The notes below the pieces were generated by a model. That model did no database searches, had not been told where the DNA came from, and was given only the letters and a program-made list of their open reading frames with translations. A stretch of DNA of 64,000 nt from a virus: the IMG/VR virus record IMGVR_UViG_3300024264_000021, positions 1-64,000 of that record; one strand, given 5' to 3'. The translations under genes were made by a program, and so were the position numbers. Positions 51,026 to 59,275 of the stretch are shown one piece after another. Every line of letters begins with the position of its first letter. Position 1 is the stretch's first letter.

Positions 51026-52080
51026 ACTTCCTCTTCTTCAGCTTTTCTTAATAAATTTAATAGTTTATCTTCTAATCTATTTCCAAAAGAAATAGAATTT
51101 TCTTCAATATATTTTCTAACAGTATTTTGACATATTTCTTTTGTATTTTCTTCTTCAAAAGAATCATCAAGATCTTCATTATTAAATATATTTTCCTGTT
51201 CTATTATAATTACGTCAGCAGGATTATGTTGATGTAATCTTTTCATAAAAGTTTCAAATTTTAATTGACTACCTTTTTTATTACATATAACTTTTACATA
51301 CGTATCTCTATATTTTTCAAAATCTATTTTATCAAATTTATTGTCATACTTTATTGTATGAAACATTTGATAAGGATTTTCAATAAATTTTAATTCACCA
51401 GTTTCAAAATTTAACATATGAAATCCTCTCACATCACCATAGTCACCCCATGTTAATTGATATGGATTTCCCAAATACATAATATTTCCTTTTTTACTGC
51501 GATGATGAAAATGACCAGAAAAAACATTTTTTACATTTTTAAAAATATTACTATCAAATTCACCATCAGAATGTACGTGTCCTTTGTACATCTCAAAACC
51601 GTTAATCTCTAAATGACCAAAACAATATTCATGATTTTTTTCTAAAAGTTCAAATGCAATGTCTCTGTTTTCTTCATTTATCCACGGCATCAACAATACA
51701 TCGTTTTCATTTATTCTTACTACTTCAGGTTCTTCGCATATATACACATTCTCAAAATCATTTAATAATAATTTTAATGTGTTCACACGATTAGTATTTT
51801 TATAATATGCTGTATGATTACCAACAATACTATAAACTGTTTTTTCCATATTTAATAATTTTTGATAATATCTTTCTTTAACTTGATCTAATATATTAAA
51901 ATCAATTGACTTTCTTTTATCAAAAGTATCACCAAGGTCTATAATATCTAAAACATCATATTCTTCTAATGCTGGAAAAAATACATCATCATAAAATTTA
52001 AAATAATAATCTAAAAACGTTTGTGAATTATTTCTTACACCAAAATGTTGGTCTGTAATTAATGCCACCCACTCATTCAT
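51022..52080 (-). CDS. gp47: Recombination exonuclease subunit gp47 (SbcD/Mre11-like)
   Basis: This 352-residue protein (T4: 339) has the metallophosphoesterase motifs LITDQHFG near residue 7, IIDLGDTFD near 45, SIVGNHTAY near 83, CFGHLE near 152 and FSGHFHHRS near 189, binding two metal ions. It forms the nuclease half of the gp46/gp47 complex. The two genes are separated here by guaC and one small gene. It overlaps the gp55 stop by 8 bases. Confidence 0.95.
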   Translation of the reverse strand: MNEWVALITDQHFGVRNNSQTFLDYYFKFYDDVFFPALEEYDVLDIIDLGDTFDKRKSIDFNILDQVKERYYQKLLNMEKTVYSIVGNHTAYYKNTNRVNTLKLLLNDFENVYICEEPEVVRINENDVLLMPWINEENRDIAFELLEKNHEYCFGHLEINGFEMYKGHVHSDGEFDSNIFKNVKNVFSGHFHHRSKKGNIMYLGNPYQLTWGDYGDVRGFHMLNFETGELKFIENPYQMFHTIKYDNKFDKIDFEKYRDTYVKVICNKKGSQLKFETFMKRLHQHNPADVIIIEQENIFNNEDLDDSFEEENTKEICQNTVRKYIEENSISFGNRLEDKLLNLLRKAEEEEV

Positions 52081-52732
52081 TTATTTCCTCCACCTTTTCA
52101 AACATATCTGTTAAATTTTTTCTTTCTTTTTTCTTACGTTGTCGATTTCTTTTCTTTTCCATTTTATCTTCATATTCATTTACATAATTGCGTGTATGGA
52201 TTAACCAATCATCACTCATAATTTTACCATCATAAGTATCATCATATTCCGCTTGAAATGAACTGTCAATTAGTCCATCCATATTATGTAAAGATCTTAA
52301 TTTAAAATAAATTTCTCTTTTTTCTTTTTCAATTCTTCTGACAAAAGCCCATGTAGCAACTTGTGTAAAATATGAAAACGGTTCTGAAGATTTGCGAGGG
52401 TCAAATGAAGATATGTAAAGAATACAATTTTCTATCGCATCACCAATCATATCTTCACTGTGAGTTTGGCTATATTCAATAAAACCTTTTTTACGAATGA
52501 GATTTTTACATATTTTTAAGATACAACTTCCAATAAAATCATCAATAGGAATACGATGTAATAATTCTTTAACTTTCTGATTTAATATAACTTTGTCTGC
52601 AGCATCTCCATTAGCTTTTTCAATCATGTTATAATATTTCTTTTGCTTCGCTTTTACTTTTAATACAGTATCATATCTACTCAACAGATGTTCATAAAAT
52701 TTTTTCTTATCTACAAAATTAGCTTTAGCCAT
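52073..52732 (-). CDS. gp55: Late-transcription sigma factor gp55
   Basis: This 219-residue protein (T4: 185) has a sigma region 2-like block: EYSQTHSEDMIGDAIENC near residue 85, then ISSFDPRKSSEPFSYFTQVATWAFVRRIEKEKRE near 106-140. This corresponds to the -10-binding part of gp55, which directs RNA polymerase to TATAAATA promoters. The ATG follows an AGGAG site, and a perfect sigma70 promoter precedes it, so it is an early or middle gene that switches on late genes. Confidence 0.93.
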   Translation of the reverse strand: MAKANFVDKKKFYEHLLSRYDTVLKVKAKQKKYYNMIEKANGDAADKVILNQKVKELLHRIPIDDFIGSCILKICKNLIRKKGFIEYSQTHSEDMIGDAIENCILYISSFDPRKSSEPFSYFTQVATWAFVRRIEKEKREIYFKLRSLHNMDGLIDSSFQAEYDDTYDGKIMSDDWLIHTRNYVNEYEDKMEKKRNRQRKKKERKNLTDMFEKVEEINE

Positions 52733-52783
52733 TAGAAAATCTCCTTAATTTGTTTTTTTTTAATTTTTTTTTCAAAAAAATAT

Positions 52784-52812
52784 ATTATATCTTAAAATTG
52801 ACAGAATGTCAA
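52784..52812 (-). promoter_or_regulatory. Perfect sigma70 consensus promoter for gp55
   Basis: TTGACA (52812-52807), a 17-base spacer and TATAAT (52789-52784) are read on the minus strand. The leader to the ATG at 52732 is about 45 bases. The -35 overlaps the uvsW stop. Confidence 0.92.
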
Positions 52813-54257
52813 GTCTTTAAATTAAATTCATAGTACTTAACATCAAAATCTTCTTCAATGTAATACTTGTATCTTTCTTCAAAGTGAGTAAAAACATAAT
52901 TTTTCTTCGTTGTATATAATTTGTCCGCTATGTCATAGACGGTCGCAACATTTTTAGAATCATGTTTTCGCAAAATTCTACCAACAGACTGTAGCACTCT
53001 AATTTTAGATTTTGTTGGTGAGGAAAATATTACATTATGTAATGCCGGTATATTCACTCCTGTTGAAAATACACCGCTACTTGCTAAAATGATATTATCG
53101 GAATGGTTGTTTCTAACGTGTTGGCGAATGCTCTCACGTAATTCTGCCTTTGTTTCACCGCTCATGAAAAATATATTTTTATCTTCAATCTCTTCTGTGA
53201 TTTGCTCATACAAAATAACTCCATGATTTTCAACATAATTAAACAAAATCAGAGTGTTGCCTTTCAAAGATTTTGCTAAATTAATAATAAAATCATTTCT
53301 TTTCTGGTGAGAGATCAAGTAGGCAATCTCTTCTTGATAGTTCATTTTTGGTGGAGAATTTTTATGATTTAATATCAAACATTTGATTTTTAAATCACTT
53401 AACATTTCATTATCAATCAACTCACTGGTGGTTATAATCTTCTTTGGTTCACCAATTGCACCAATAAGTAACATCTCATGAATCTTTTCTCCAGTCAAAG
53501 TTCCGGTAAGTCCCACTCGGAAATCTGCATGATTACAGTAGTTTAGAATTTTCTGAAGTGTATTTCCAGTAGCTAAATGAGTTTCATCAATAACAACGGT
53601 GTCAAATTGGTCAAACCAATCTCGCTCAAGATTCTGCAGACTTTGCCAAGTTGAAATCATGATTGGTGAAGAAACTTCTTTAGTCCTACCTGCATATACC
53701 TCTTGAACAGATAATTTATCTATATTAATTGCATATTCCTCAAAATCAGATCTCATCTGAGTTACAAGATTAACAGTAGGTACAATCATCAAAACCCTAC
53801 GGTCTAACTCGTAGAATAAACGCATGAGCAAATATATAATAGCAGACTTACCACTACCAGTAGGTGAGACTAAAATGGACCGTTGTTTCTGAACAGCATG
53901 AACAAATGCCTGAATCTGATAGTCTCTAACTTCAAATGGCATTTGTAAATTTTCAATAAATTCTATAGCATTTTCTTCACTAAAATCTACAGGTTCTAAA
54001 GAAAATTCAGATTCAAATTCATATTCTTTAATCTTACAATAATTTTTTAAACGGTGAATTAACCCATAAGGAATAGTTTTTGTTCGCATATTTACTAAGC
54101 GTATTTTACCATCCCATTTTTTAGCTTTAAATTTAGGATGATATCTTGCACTTGGTATAAAATATGAGAAAACATCACTCAATTCATTCATTACGCTTGG
54201 AGAACAAATTAATCTACAATCACTATGATTTAAAAAATTTACATTTATTTTTTCCAT
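52809..54257 (-). CDS. uvsW: UvsW-type recombination helicase
   Basis: This 482-residue SF2 helicase (T4 UvsW about 500) has Q-like RDYQIQAFVHA near residue 113, Walker A LVSPTGSGKSA near 132, motif II VVIDETHLA near 222, motif III GLTGTLTG near 250, and motif VI QSVGRILRKH near 436. The N-terminal domain with FLNHSDCRLICS matches the UvsW start. It unwinds branched DNA and R-loops and switches origin use to recombination-dependent replication. Confidence 0.95.
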   Translation of the reverse strand: MEKINVNFLNHSDCRLICSPSVMNELSDVFSYFIPSARYHPKFKAKKWDGKIRLVNMRTKTIPYGLIHRLKNYCKIKEYEFESEFSLEPVDFSEENAIEFIENLQMPFEVRDYQIQAFVHAVQKQRSILVSPTGSGKSAIIYLLMRLFYELDRRVLMIVPTVNLVTQMRSDFEEYAINIDKLSVQEVYAGRTKEVSSPIMISTWQSLQNLERDWFDQFDTVVIDETHLATGNTLQKILNYCNHADFRVGLTGTLTGEKIHEMLLIGAIGEPKKIITTSELIDNEMLSDLKIKCLILNHKNSPPKMNYQEEIAYLISHQKRNDFIINLAKSLKGNTLILFNYVENHGVILYEQITEEIEDKNIFFMSGETKAELRESIRQHVRNNHSDNIILASSGVFSTGVNIPALHNVIFSSPTKSKIRVLQSVGRILRKHDSKNVATVYDIADKLYTTKKNYVFTHFEERYKYYIEEDFDVKYYEFNLKT

Positions 54258-54264
54258 TATACTC

Positions 54265-54726
54265 TCAAATTATTCCATTTTTAATTTTATACAAATCTAT
54301 AAATTTACTAAAATTCCATTTCCAATCTGTAATGAATTTCATACATGTTCTAATTTTTTCAATAGTTAATTCTTTCATTTTTATTTTAGTTTTAATATCA
54401 AGAATTCTACTATCAGAACGTACCATCATATCAATTTCAGGTTTAGTATACGAAATTTGTAACGCTTCTAATTGATATTTCTCAATATCATCATCAGACA
54501 TAGGTTTTTTTGAATAATATAATTTTAATACTTTTTCCATTTGTTCTTGTTTTTTTTGTAAACCATAAAGTTCTTTACAAGCTTCGTAATAGAAATCAGA
54601 GTATTTGTTGTACTTATTTTCAACGCTTAATGTAATCTCATCTAAATTAGATAAATTCTTTGTAATATCTTCATATTTTGGATAGTCGTTGTTCCATTCG
54701 GAAGAAATCAATTCATGGGTAATCAT
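54265..54726 (-). CDS. uvsY: UvsY-like recombination mediator
   Basis: I choose the ATG at 54726 because GGAG lies 5 bases upstream and longer starts run into the tail-tube gene. The 153-residue protein has the UvsY layout: SVENKYNKYSDFYYEACKEL helix, KLYYSKKPMSDD, the MVRSDSRIL segment, then KIKMKELTIEKIRTC and a final WNFSKFIDLYKI. T4 UvsY has 137 residues and loads UvsX onto gp32-coated DNA. Position next to uvsW is the T4 order. Confidence 0.82.
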   Translation of the reverse strand: MITHELISSEWNNDYPKYEDITKNLSNLDEITLSVENKYNKYSDFYYEACKELYGLQKKQEQMEKVLKLYYSKKPMSDDDIEKYQLEALQISYTKPEIDMMVRSDSRILDIKTKIKMKELTIEKIRTCMKFITDWKWNFSKFIDLYKIKNGII

Positions 54727-54745
54727 ATTAACTCCAAAAACAAAA

Positions 54746-55267
54746 TTATTTTTTGACAACTTCCCTTCTGTAAATTGTATAATTAAAAGAAGCTGAAGCA
54801 AGTAGTTCATTAGCATCCGCAGCCATCAAATTCAAACCAGTTAATGTATTGGGTATTACATTATAGAAATGAAATCTATATAAAGGTAGGTTATAACTAT
54901 CATTAATAGTCAAAAATCCATAACTATCAACACCTTCAAATCTTTCTAAATCTTTTCTATCATTAAAACTATCAGGAAATGAAATTGCTCTTATCCAATC
55001 ATGTATTTCAAAATAATTAGCAAAATCTTCCTGCACTAAAAAATTAATATTTAATTGATCAAAAGTAGCTGAATCGGCTCCATGATAAGTTGGATTTAGT
55101 ATAGTTGGAACTATTGGATTGCTTATTGATAATCCAGGTAAATTCACCTCGTTTAACGTATATGTAACATTTGGGAGAATAGAAAATACCATCTCAAAAC
55201 GATTTACTTGAGAAAAATTATTATCTAAATCCCCATTGTTAATACTTAGTAATGAAGGCGCTGACAT
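54746..55267 (-). CDS. Tail-tube-like structural protein
   Basis: This 173-residue protein has the tube-protein pattern of marine T4-like phages: NRFEMVFSILPNVTYTLNEV, LPGLSISNP, LNINFLVQEDFANYFEIHDW and a late LYRFHFYNVIPNTLTGL followed by SFNYTIY. This suggests the gp19/gp48/gp54 fold, either the tube subunit or an initiator. I cannot tell which. A late-promoter-like CATAAATA lies upstream. Confidence 0.7.
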   Translation of the reverse strand: MSAPSLLSINNGDLDNNFSQVNRFEMVFSILPNVTYTLNEVNLPGLSISNPIVPTILNPTYHGADSATFDQLNINFLVQEDFANYFEIHDWIRAISFPDSFNDRKDLERFEGVDSYGFLTINDSYNLPLYRFHFYNVIPNTLTGLNLMAADANELLASASFNYTIYRREVVKK

Positions 55268-55304
55268 GAATTCTCCTAATTTATTTAATATTTTGAACTA
55301 CTTA

Positions 55305-55312
55305 TATTTATG
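55305..55312 (-). promoter_or_regulatory. Late-promoter-like element for the tail-tube-like gene
   Basis: The minus strand reads CATAAATA, one mismatch from the T4 late consensus, 38 bases before the ATG at 55267. Late expression fits a tail gene. Confidence 0.45.
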
Positions 55313-55325
55313 TTTGAAAAAATAC

Positions 55326-55361
55326 TTGATTTTTTCAAACTTTTGTGGTATTCTATAAATA
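55326..55361 (+). promoter_or_regulatory. Overlapping sigma70-like and late promoters for the 55.4-kb operon
   Basis: TTGATT (55326-55331), a 17-base spacer and TATTCT (55349-55354) form an early-type promoter. TATAAATA (55354-55361) overlaps its end and is an exact late element. It is the start of the rightward right-hand block. Confidence 0.65.
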
Positions 55362-55404
55362 GAATGTAAACTTAAATTAGCTTACTAAAATAAAATAAAG
55401 AAAT

Positions 55405-55656
55405 ATGAAACCATTTATTATACACGATTCCGATATAAAAGTCAATGTTAGTATTCGTTACTCTTCTAATTTAGAACAAAATGAAGTACAAATAATTTCA
55501 AAAAATAATGAATGTTTTATTTTTCCCGAAGAAATTGTAAAAAAAAATATTAGCAAAAACACTTTAAAATTATTAAATGTAGATGATTTTGGAATTTTAA
55601 ATAGTTTCTCTGTAATGAACACTTTTAACCAACACAAGAAAAAAAAATATGAATAA
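55405..55656 (+). CDS. Hypothetical protein
   Basis: This 83-residue mixed alpha/beta protein is rich in Asn, Lys and Ile, beginning MKPFIIHDSDIKVNVSIRY. No family is recognised. It overlaps the next gene by 8 bases and is the first gene after the divergent promoter region. Confidence 0.6.
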   Translation: MKPFIIHDSDIKVNVSIRYSSNLEQNEVQIISKNNECFIFPEEIVKKNISKNTLKLLNVDDFGILNSFSVMNTFNQHKKKKYE

Positions 55657-55981
55657 TTCTAAAATTTTTCAATTTTCTAAATCGGTAGCACCAATTAAAT
55701 GGACTGGTGAATATGATGGAGTAAAAATAAAAGAAAAAATAGTTTATTCTGATGGTTCTGAATTAGAAATGCTACTTACTTTAAGTAATAATGATATAGA
55801 TTCTATGGAAAATAAATTAAATGATTTATTTCATTTATATGAAGAGGACTATGAAGATATAGATAAAGAAGATATTGATGATGAAAATGACAGTGTATAT
55901 GTAATAGTGGAAGAAAATGGAAATTCATTTCCGATACATAAAGATGTATTGGATATATATATGGAAATGATGGAGACTTAA
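55649..55981 (+). CDS. Hypothetical acidic protein
   Basis: This 110-residue protein is very acidic in the middle (EEDYEDIDKEDIDDENDS near residues 65-82). Its N-terminal part has two beta strands (KWTGEYDGVKIKEKIVYSDG). No family is recognised. Confidence 0.6.
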   Translation: MNNSKIFQFSKSVAPIKWTGEYDGVKIKEKIVYSDGSELEMLLTLSNNDIDSMENKLNDLFHLYEEDYEDIDKEDIDDENDSVYVIVEENGNSFPIHKDVLDIYMEMMET

Positions 55982-55987
55982 CAATAT

Positions 55988-56308
55988 ATGGGAACAAGTA
56001 TGTCTGCGTTAGAAGAACTTAGAGATATTAAAAATTTATTACAAGAAATTAATTCAGGCGGAGAAACATATGTTGATTCTGCAGCGGATTATATTAATGC
56101 AAATATTATTTCTGAATTACAAAATAATCCTAATGTTAATATTTTTGAAAAGATTGATAAAGAAGGCGGAGTATATACGCAAGAAGAAGAAACTTGTATG
56201 ATTATATTAGACCTACCAGAAAAATTAGTATTAGAATTATCAATGCGGGCTCATGCGAAAGAAACAACATTAATGAAATATATTGTACAGAAATTAAAGG
56301 AATGTTAA
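55988..56308 (+). CDS. Small protein with ribbon-helix-helix-like C-terminus
   Basis: This 106-residue protein may start at this ATG or at the Met at 56000. The last 45 residues (MIILDLPEKLVLELSMRAHA, then a helix) have a strand-helix-helix pattern like ribbon-helix-helix DNA-binding domains. The next small gene has a very similar end, so the two are related. It is possibly a regulator of the operon. Confidence 0.55.
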   Translation: MGTSMSALEELRDIKNLLQEINSGGETYVDSAADYINANIISELQNNPNVNIFEKIDKEGGVYTQEEETCMIILDLPEKLVLELSMRAHAKETTLMKYIVQKLKEC

Positions 56309-56309
56309 T

Positions 56310-56462
56310 ATGGAAGAACAGGATGAACTAGTGACTATTGATATACCTACCGATACATTCATAGAATTAGCGTTAGAAGCACACAAAAGAGATATAAAAT
56401 TAAATGATTTAATTGTTGAGATTTTAACAGATTATGCTAAAAAAGTTTTAGAAGATAAATAG
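56310..56462 (+). CDS. Ribbon-helix-helix-like small protein (50 aa)
   Basis: A short ORF starting at ATG 56310, one base after the previous stop. The product LVTIDIPTDTFIELALEAHK followed by IKLNDLIVEILTDYAKK has the strand-helix-helix order of a stand-alone RHH repressor and is similar to the C-terminus of the preceding protein. Confidence 0.6.
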   Translation: MEEQDELVTIDIPTDTFIELALEAHKRDIKLNDLIVEILTDYAKKVLEDK

Positions 56463-56502
56463 AATATAAACTCTATTACTAAACTTTTTTAACCATTTAA
56501 AA

Positions 56503-57150
56503 ATGTCATCCGATTTTACAAGAGAGCAATTTTATGAATGGTTATCTAAACATGAAGTTAAGATAATTGAAAAACAAAATGAATTAGATATTCATTTAAA
56601 AGCATTTGAGAAAGAAGTACACGAACTCAAAAAACGTGTATTTAATGACGAACATTTAATTAAAGAATTTGATACTTTTTTTTACAAAGTAATTCTTCCT
56701 AAAGTCGGTAGTATTATTGATCGTGAAAAAAATAATCATGAAAAATTACTAGAACATATTCATGATAAAATTAAAGATTTAGATCAAAATACGGTTAAAA
56801 AATCAAATGTTTCAAAATATGTAGGTACGATACTTGGAGTTGTCTTTGCCGGGGGTTTAGGTTCTGTTTGGAATTCGTTATATGATATGCAAACTAAACT
56901 GGATTCCGTGCCATTATTGAAAACCCAAGTATCTGAAATGTTGGTTAATAATAGAAACGTTGAAAAACAATTATTTGTCATGGAAGGCAATGTAGAATCT
57001 ATGAAAGAATCTATAGTTGTCATAGAAGACAAAGTTATGACAGTTTCCAGTAGATTAAATTCCGCAGAAAAAAGCATAGAAACTAATGCTTACAGCATTT
57101 CTGACGTATATTCCAAACTATCTAAAATACTCCCTAAAAACCCTCAATGA
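56503..57150 (+). CDS. Coiled-coil membrane protein
   Basis: This 215-residue protein has a long N-terminal coiled coil (residues 15-95), one membrane span (VGTILGVVFAGGLGSVW, about 107-123) and a second coiled coil after it (residues 125-210). It is predicted to be a single-pass protein with coiled coils on both sides of a membrane. It overlaps the porin-like gene by 4 bases and is therefore coupled to it. The function is unknown. Possible roles are envelope bridging or a porin partner. Confidence 0.65.
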   Translation: MSSDFTREQFYEWLSKHEVKIIEKQNELDIHLKAFEKEVHELKKRVFNDEHLIKEFDTFFYKVILPKVGSIIDREKNNHEKLLEHIHDKIKDLDQNTVKKSNVSKYVGTILGVVFAGGLGSVWNSLYDMQTKLDSVPLLKTQVSEMLVNNRNVEKQLFVMEGNVESMKESIVVIEDKVMTVSSRLNSAEKSIETNAYSISDVYSKLSKILPKNPQ

Positions 57151-58295
57151 AAAAAATTATACTCACGCTAATCTTTTGTTTAGTGTACGGTTTATTGTAC
57201 GCTGAATTACGTTTAAATACTCGGTCATGGTTGACCACAAGCTATGTAGAAACAACAAAGAATGAACTACCAGAAGAATATGCTAATGTAGAAGTTGGTC
57301 TGCAATTAAATGTAGGTATAACAAAGAATCTTAAATGGAATTCATTGTTTGTTTACGAATCCGCTTATGATGATAACAGACAATTAGATTTCAACTATTC
57401 GTTTGTTCAAGCTGATTATAAGCAAACTGATTTGGGAATAGGATATAGAGTAGGTAGGTTGAGTGTTCCATTTGGTTTTTGGAGTGACACCAAGTTCGCA
57501 CCAGAAAGACCATTTGTACTACAATACTATCCGACAAATATGGTATGGCAAAATACTAGAAAACTTCTAACATCTATAGATGGTCATTCTGTATTTGGTA
57601 GACTTCATGTTGGTGGTGCTTGTCTAGAAGTTGAATACTTGCTAGGTTCAAATACAGATTTAAGACCGAGAGAAGATTACGCACAAGATTTTGTTGGTAT
57701 GGAACCAGTTGCGCAAAATGTTAACTATGGACTTCAAGCAGAATTATATTACAGCAACTTTAGAATACGTGCAATTGAAAGTAGCATCACTTCAGACTTT
57801 GAAACAACGAGAGAATTTTATAGTTTGAACCCTTTAATTCCAGAAGCGGATAAAGTTTATGATGTTGTAGATTTAAATTATATTTACAGATATAATGCTG
57901 GTGAATACTACTTGGGTAATTATATTTTTACATTAGAAAAGATAGATAGATTGCGAGAAGCAAATGGCACAGCAAATGATTTGATGAATAAGTATTATGG
58001 TTTTAAACTTGGACCATCCAAGCAACAATTTTGGAATGCTATGGTTCAATATCGTACCCATAAATATAAATTATGGACTAATTATGGTCATGATTTTATA
58101 GAAGATATTGATGAGGAAACACATAGAGGATTTGGCATATCTTATGACTATCTTGATAAGTTAATTCTAAAAGGACAGTATAGTAATACTCATGGAACTC
58201 ATCAATTAACTTGGAAAGAAAACAATAGAAACACATCAAATAATCTAAAAGAGAATTGGGATACATATGCGGCGTCTATCACTTACGTTTTTTAA
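57147..58295 (+). CDS. Outer-membrane beta-barrel porin-like protein
   Basis: A Sec signal peptide covers residues 1-19 (MKKIILTLIFCLVYGLLYA). The mature 363 residues are amphipathic beta strands rich in Tyr, Trp and Phe (about 16 alternating segments), and the protein ends SITYVF, with the terminal Phe that the BAM machinery recognises. FGFWSDTKFAPERP near residue 111 is typical of a porin loop. Length and pattern fit Gram-negative porins. A porin in a T4-like phage is rare. It could alter host surface or uptake, or block superinfection. Confidence 0.8.
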   Translation: MKKIILTLIFCLVYGLLYAELRLNTRSWLTTSYVETTKNELPEEYANVEVGLQLNVGITKNLKWNSLFVYESAYDDNRQLDFNYSFVQADYKQTDLGIGYRVGRLSVPFGFWSDTKFAPERPFVLQYYPTNMVWQNTRKLLTSIDGHSVFGRLHVGGACLEVEYLLGSNTDLRPREDYAQDFVGMEPVAQNVNYGLQAELYYSNFRIRAIESSITSDFETTREFYSLNPLIPEADKVYDVVDLNYIYRYNAGEYYLGNYIFTLEKIDRLREANGTANDLMNKYYGFKLGPSKQQFWNAMVQYRTHKYKLWTNYGHDFIEDIDEETHRGFGISYDYLDKLILKGQYSNTHGTHQLTWKENNRNTSNNLKENWDTYAASITYVF

Positions 58296-58716
58296 TTTAG
58301 CAGTAGCTTTTTTATTAACAACTACAACTATACAAGCTCAAAATTCTATAGCCGTTCATCCTCAGAATAAACTAACACAAGTTGAGGGTGAAGAACTTAT
58401 GTATTTTTTGGAAGGTAGAACAGATACTATTCAAGGTGTTCAAACAACTTTAGTCATTGTTTTATATGGTAAAGATTCAACTTTATTAGATTCGGTAGTA
58501 CGTGAAATATCCGTTTTACCTCCACATCTTCTTAAAAGAAAAATAGAAGAAAAGATTGCCAGAGGACAACTAGAACAAGTTGAAGTTAAAGCAACAACTA
58601 TGGATTCATATCGTTATGTTTTGGGAAATAGAAATGCAATTGCACTTAGTAATGAAGATACAGCTGGACTAGCTGATATCATTGGACTAAAATTAATTCC
58701 TATACAGGTCAACTAA
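58267..58716 (+). CDS. Periplasmic substrate-binding-like (PstS-type fragment) protein
   Basis: A signal peptide covers about residues 1-24 (ending TIQA before QN). The mature 125 residues follow the pattern of the small PstS/PBP-like domain found next to porins in marine bacteria: IAVHPQNK, EELMYFLEGRTDTIQGVQT, LLKRKIEEKIARG and YVLGNRNAIALSNE. Such domains bind anions, often phosphate. It overlaps the porin gene by 29 bases. The family call is from pattern only. Confidence 0.6.
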   Translation: MRRLSLTFFNLAVAFLLTTTTIQAQNSIAVHPQNKLTQVEGEELMYFLEGRTDTIQGVQTTLVIVLYGKDSTLLDSVVREISVLPPHLLKRKIEEKIARGQLEQVEVKATTMDSYRYVLGNRNAIALSNEDTAGLADIIGLKLIPIQVN

Positions 58717-58733
58717 TAAACCTGCTAAATATA

Positions 58734-58741
58734 TATAAATT
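58734..58741 (+). promoter_or_regulatory. Late-promoter-like element for the head-cargo pair
   Basis: TATAAATT, one mismatch from the T4 late consensus, lies 26 bases before the ATG at 58768, whose product has a head-targeting leader. Confidence 0.5.
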
Positions 58742-58767
58742 ATATTTTAACTTTAATCTAACAGAAC

Positions 58768-58932
58768 ATGAAGTCATTTAAACTATTTTTAGACCAAATC
58801 ACAGAAGCCGCCAAGAAAAAGAAACCAGATTTTCTTGATATAGATAAAGATGGTGATAAAGAAGAATCTATGGAGAAAGCTGCAGATGACAAAGAAGAAG
58901 ATAAAAAAGATGATGATAAAAAAGATAAATGA
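58768..58932 (+). CDS. Small acidic/basic head protein with capsid-targeting leader (54 aa)
   Basis: ATG at 58768, stop overlapping the next start (ATGA). The product starts MKSFKLFLDQITEAAKKKK, with (L/I)-x-E at ITE, and continues FLDIDKDGDKEESMEKA, an EF-hand-like Asp-rich loop, then a Lys/Asp-rich tail. It resembles prohead core peptides such as T4 gp67 in composition. Confidence 0.65.
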   Translation: MKSFKLFLDQITEAAKKKKPDFLDIDKDGDKEESMEKAADDKEEDKKDDDKKDK

Positions 58933-59141
58933 AACGATACAGTGAATTCTGGGAAGTTATCCTAGAGAAATCCTTATCTAAAAGTCAACAAAGACTAATG
59001 GGTATGGTATACGCCTATAAAAAAGGCCGAATGAAAGATGCTTCTGATGAAGTAAAAAAGATAGCTAAAGGTATGTCTATGAAAGATGCAAAGAAATTTG
59101 CATCTACTAAACATAAAGATTTGCCAGAGTATAAAAAATAA
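58929..59141 (+). CDS. DUF3008-like small protein with head-targeting-like leader (70 aa)
   Basis: Residues 1-13 (MKRYSEFWEVILE) match the leader pattern with I-L-E before the body. The body SKSQQRLMGMVYAYKKGRM, then MSMKDAKKFASTKHKDLPE, is a DUF3008-like family seen in marine T4-like phages and their hosts, of unknown role. It overlaps the previous gene. Confidence 0.75.
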   Translation: MKRYSEFWEVILEKSLSKSQQRLMGMVYAYKKGRMKDASDEVKKIAKGMSMKDAKKFASTKHKDLPEYKK

Positions 59142-59231
59142 TACTTGACTTCTTATAATTTATTAGCCGCTTAATTTATATAAAAAAATATCAATGTATT
59201 TTTTATGAGATTGTAATTTTTTATAAATGTT

Positions 59232-59260
59232 AATCTTCTTTTATAGTTGAAGATTTTTAA
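59232..59260 (+). terminator. Hairpin with T-tract before purE
   Basis: AATCTTC / GAAGATT forms a 7-bp stem with a 10-base loop followed by TTTTTAA. It ends about 15 bases before the purE start codon and could be a terminator of the upstream transcript or an attenuator for the purine operon. The rest of the 134-base gap 59142-59275 is AT-rich with a TATAAATG near 59222. Confidence 0.55.
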
Positions 59261-59275
59261 TTGAAAGGAAATGAC

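Noticed and set aside
59147-59180. TTGACT followed by TATAAT-like bases before purE
   Set aside because: The two boxes are only 4 bases apart and no -10 fits at 16-18 bases.
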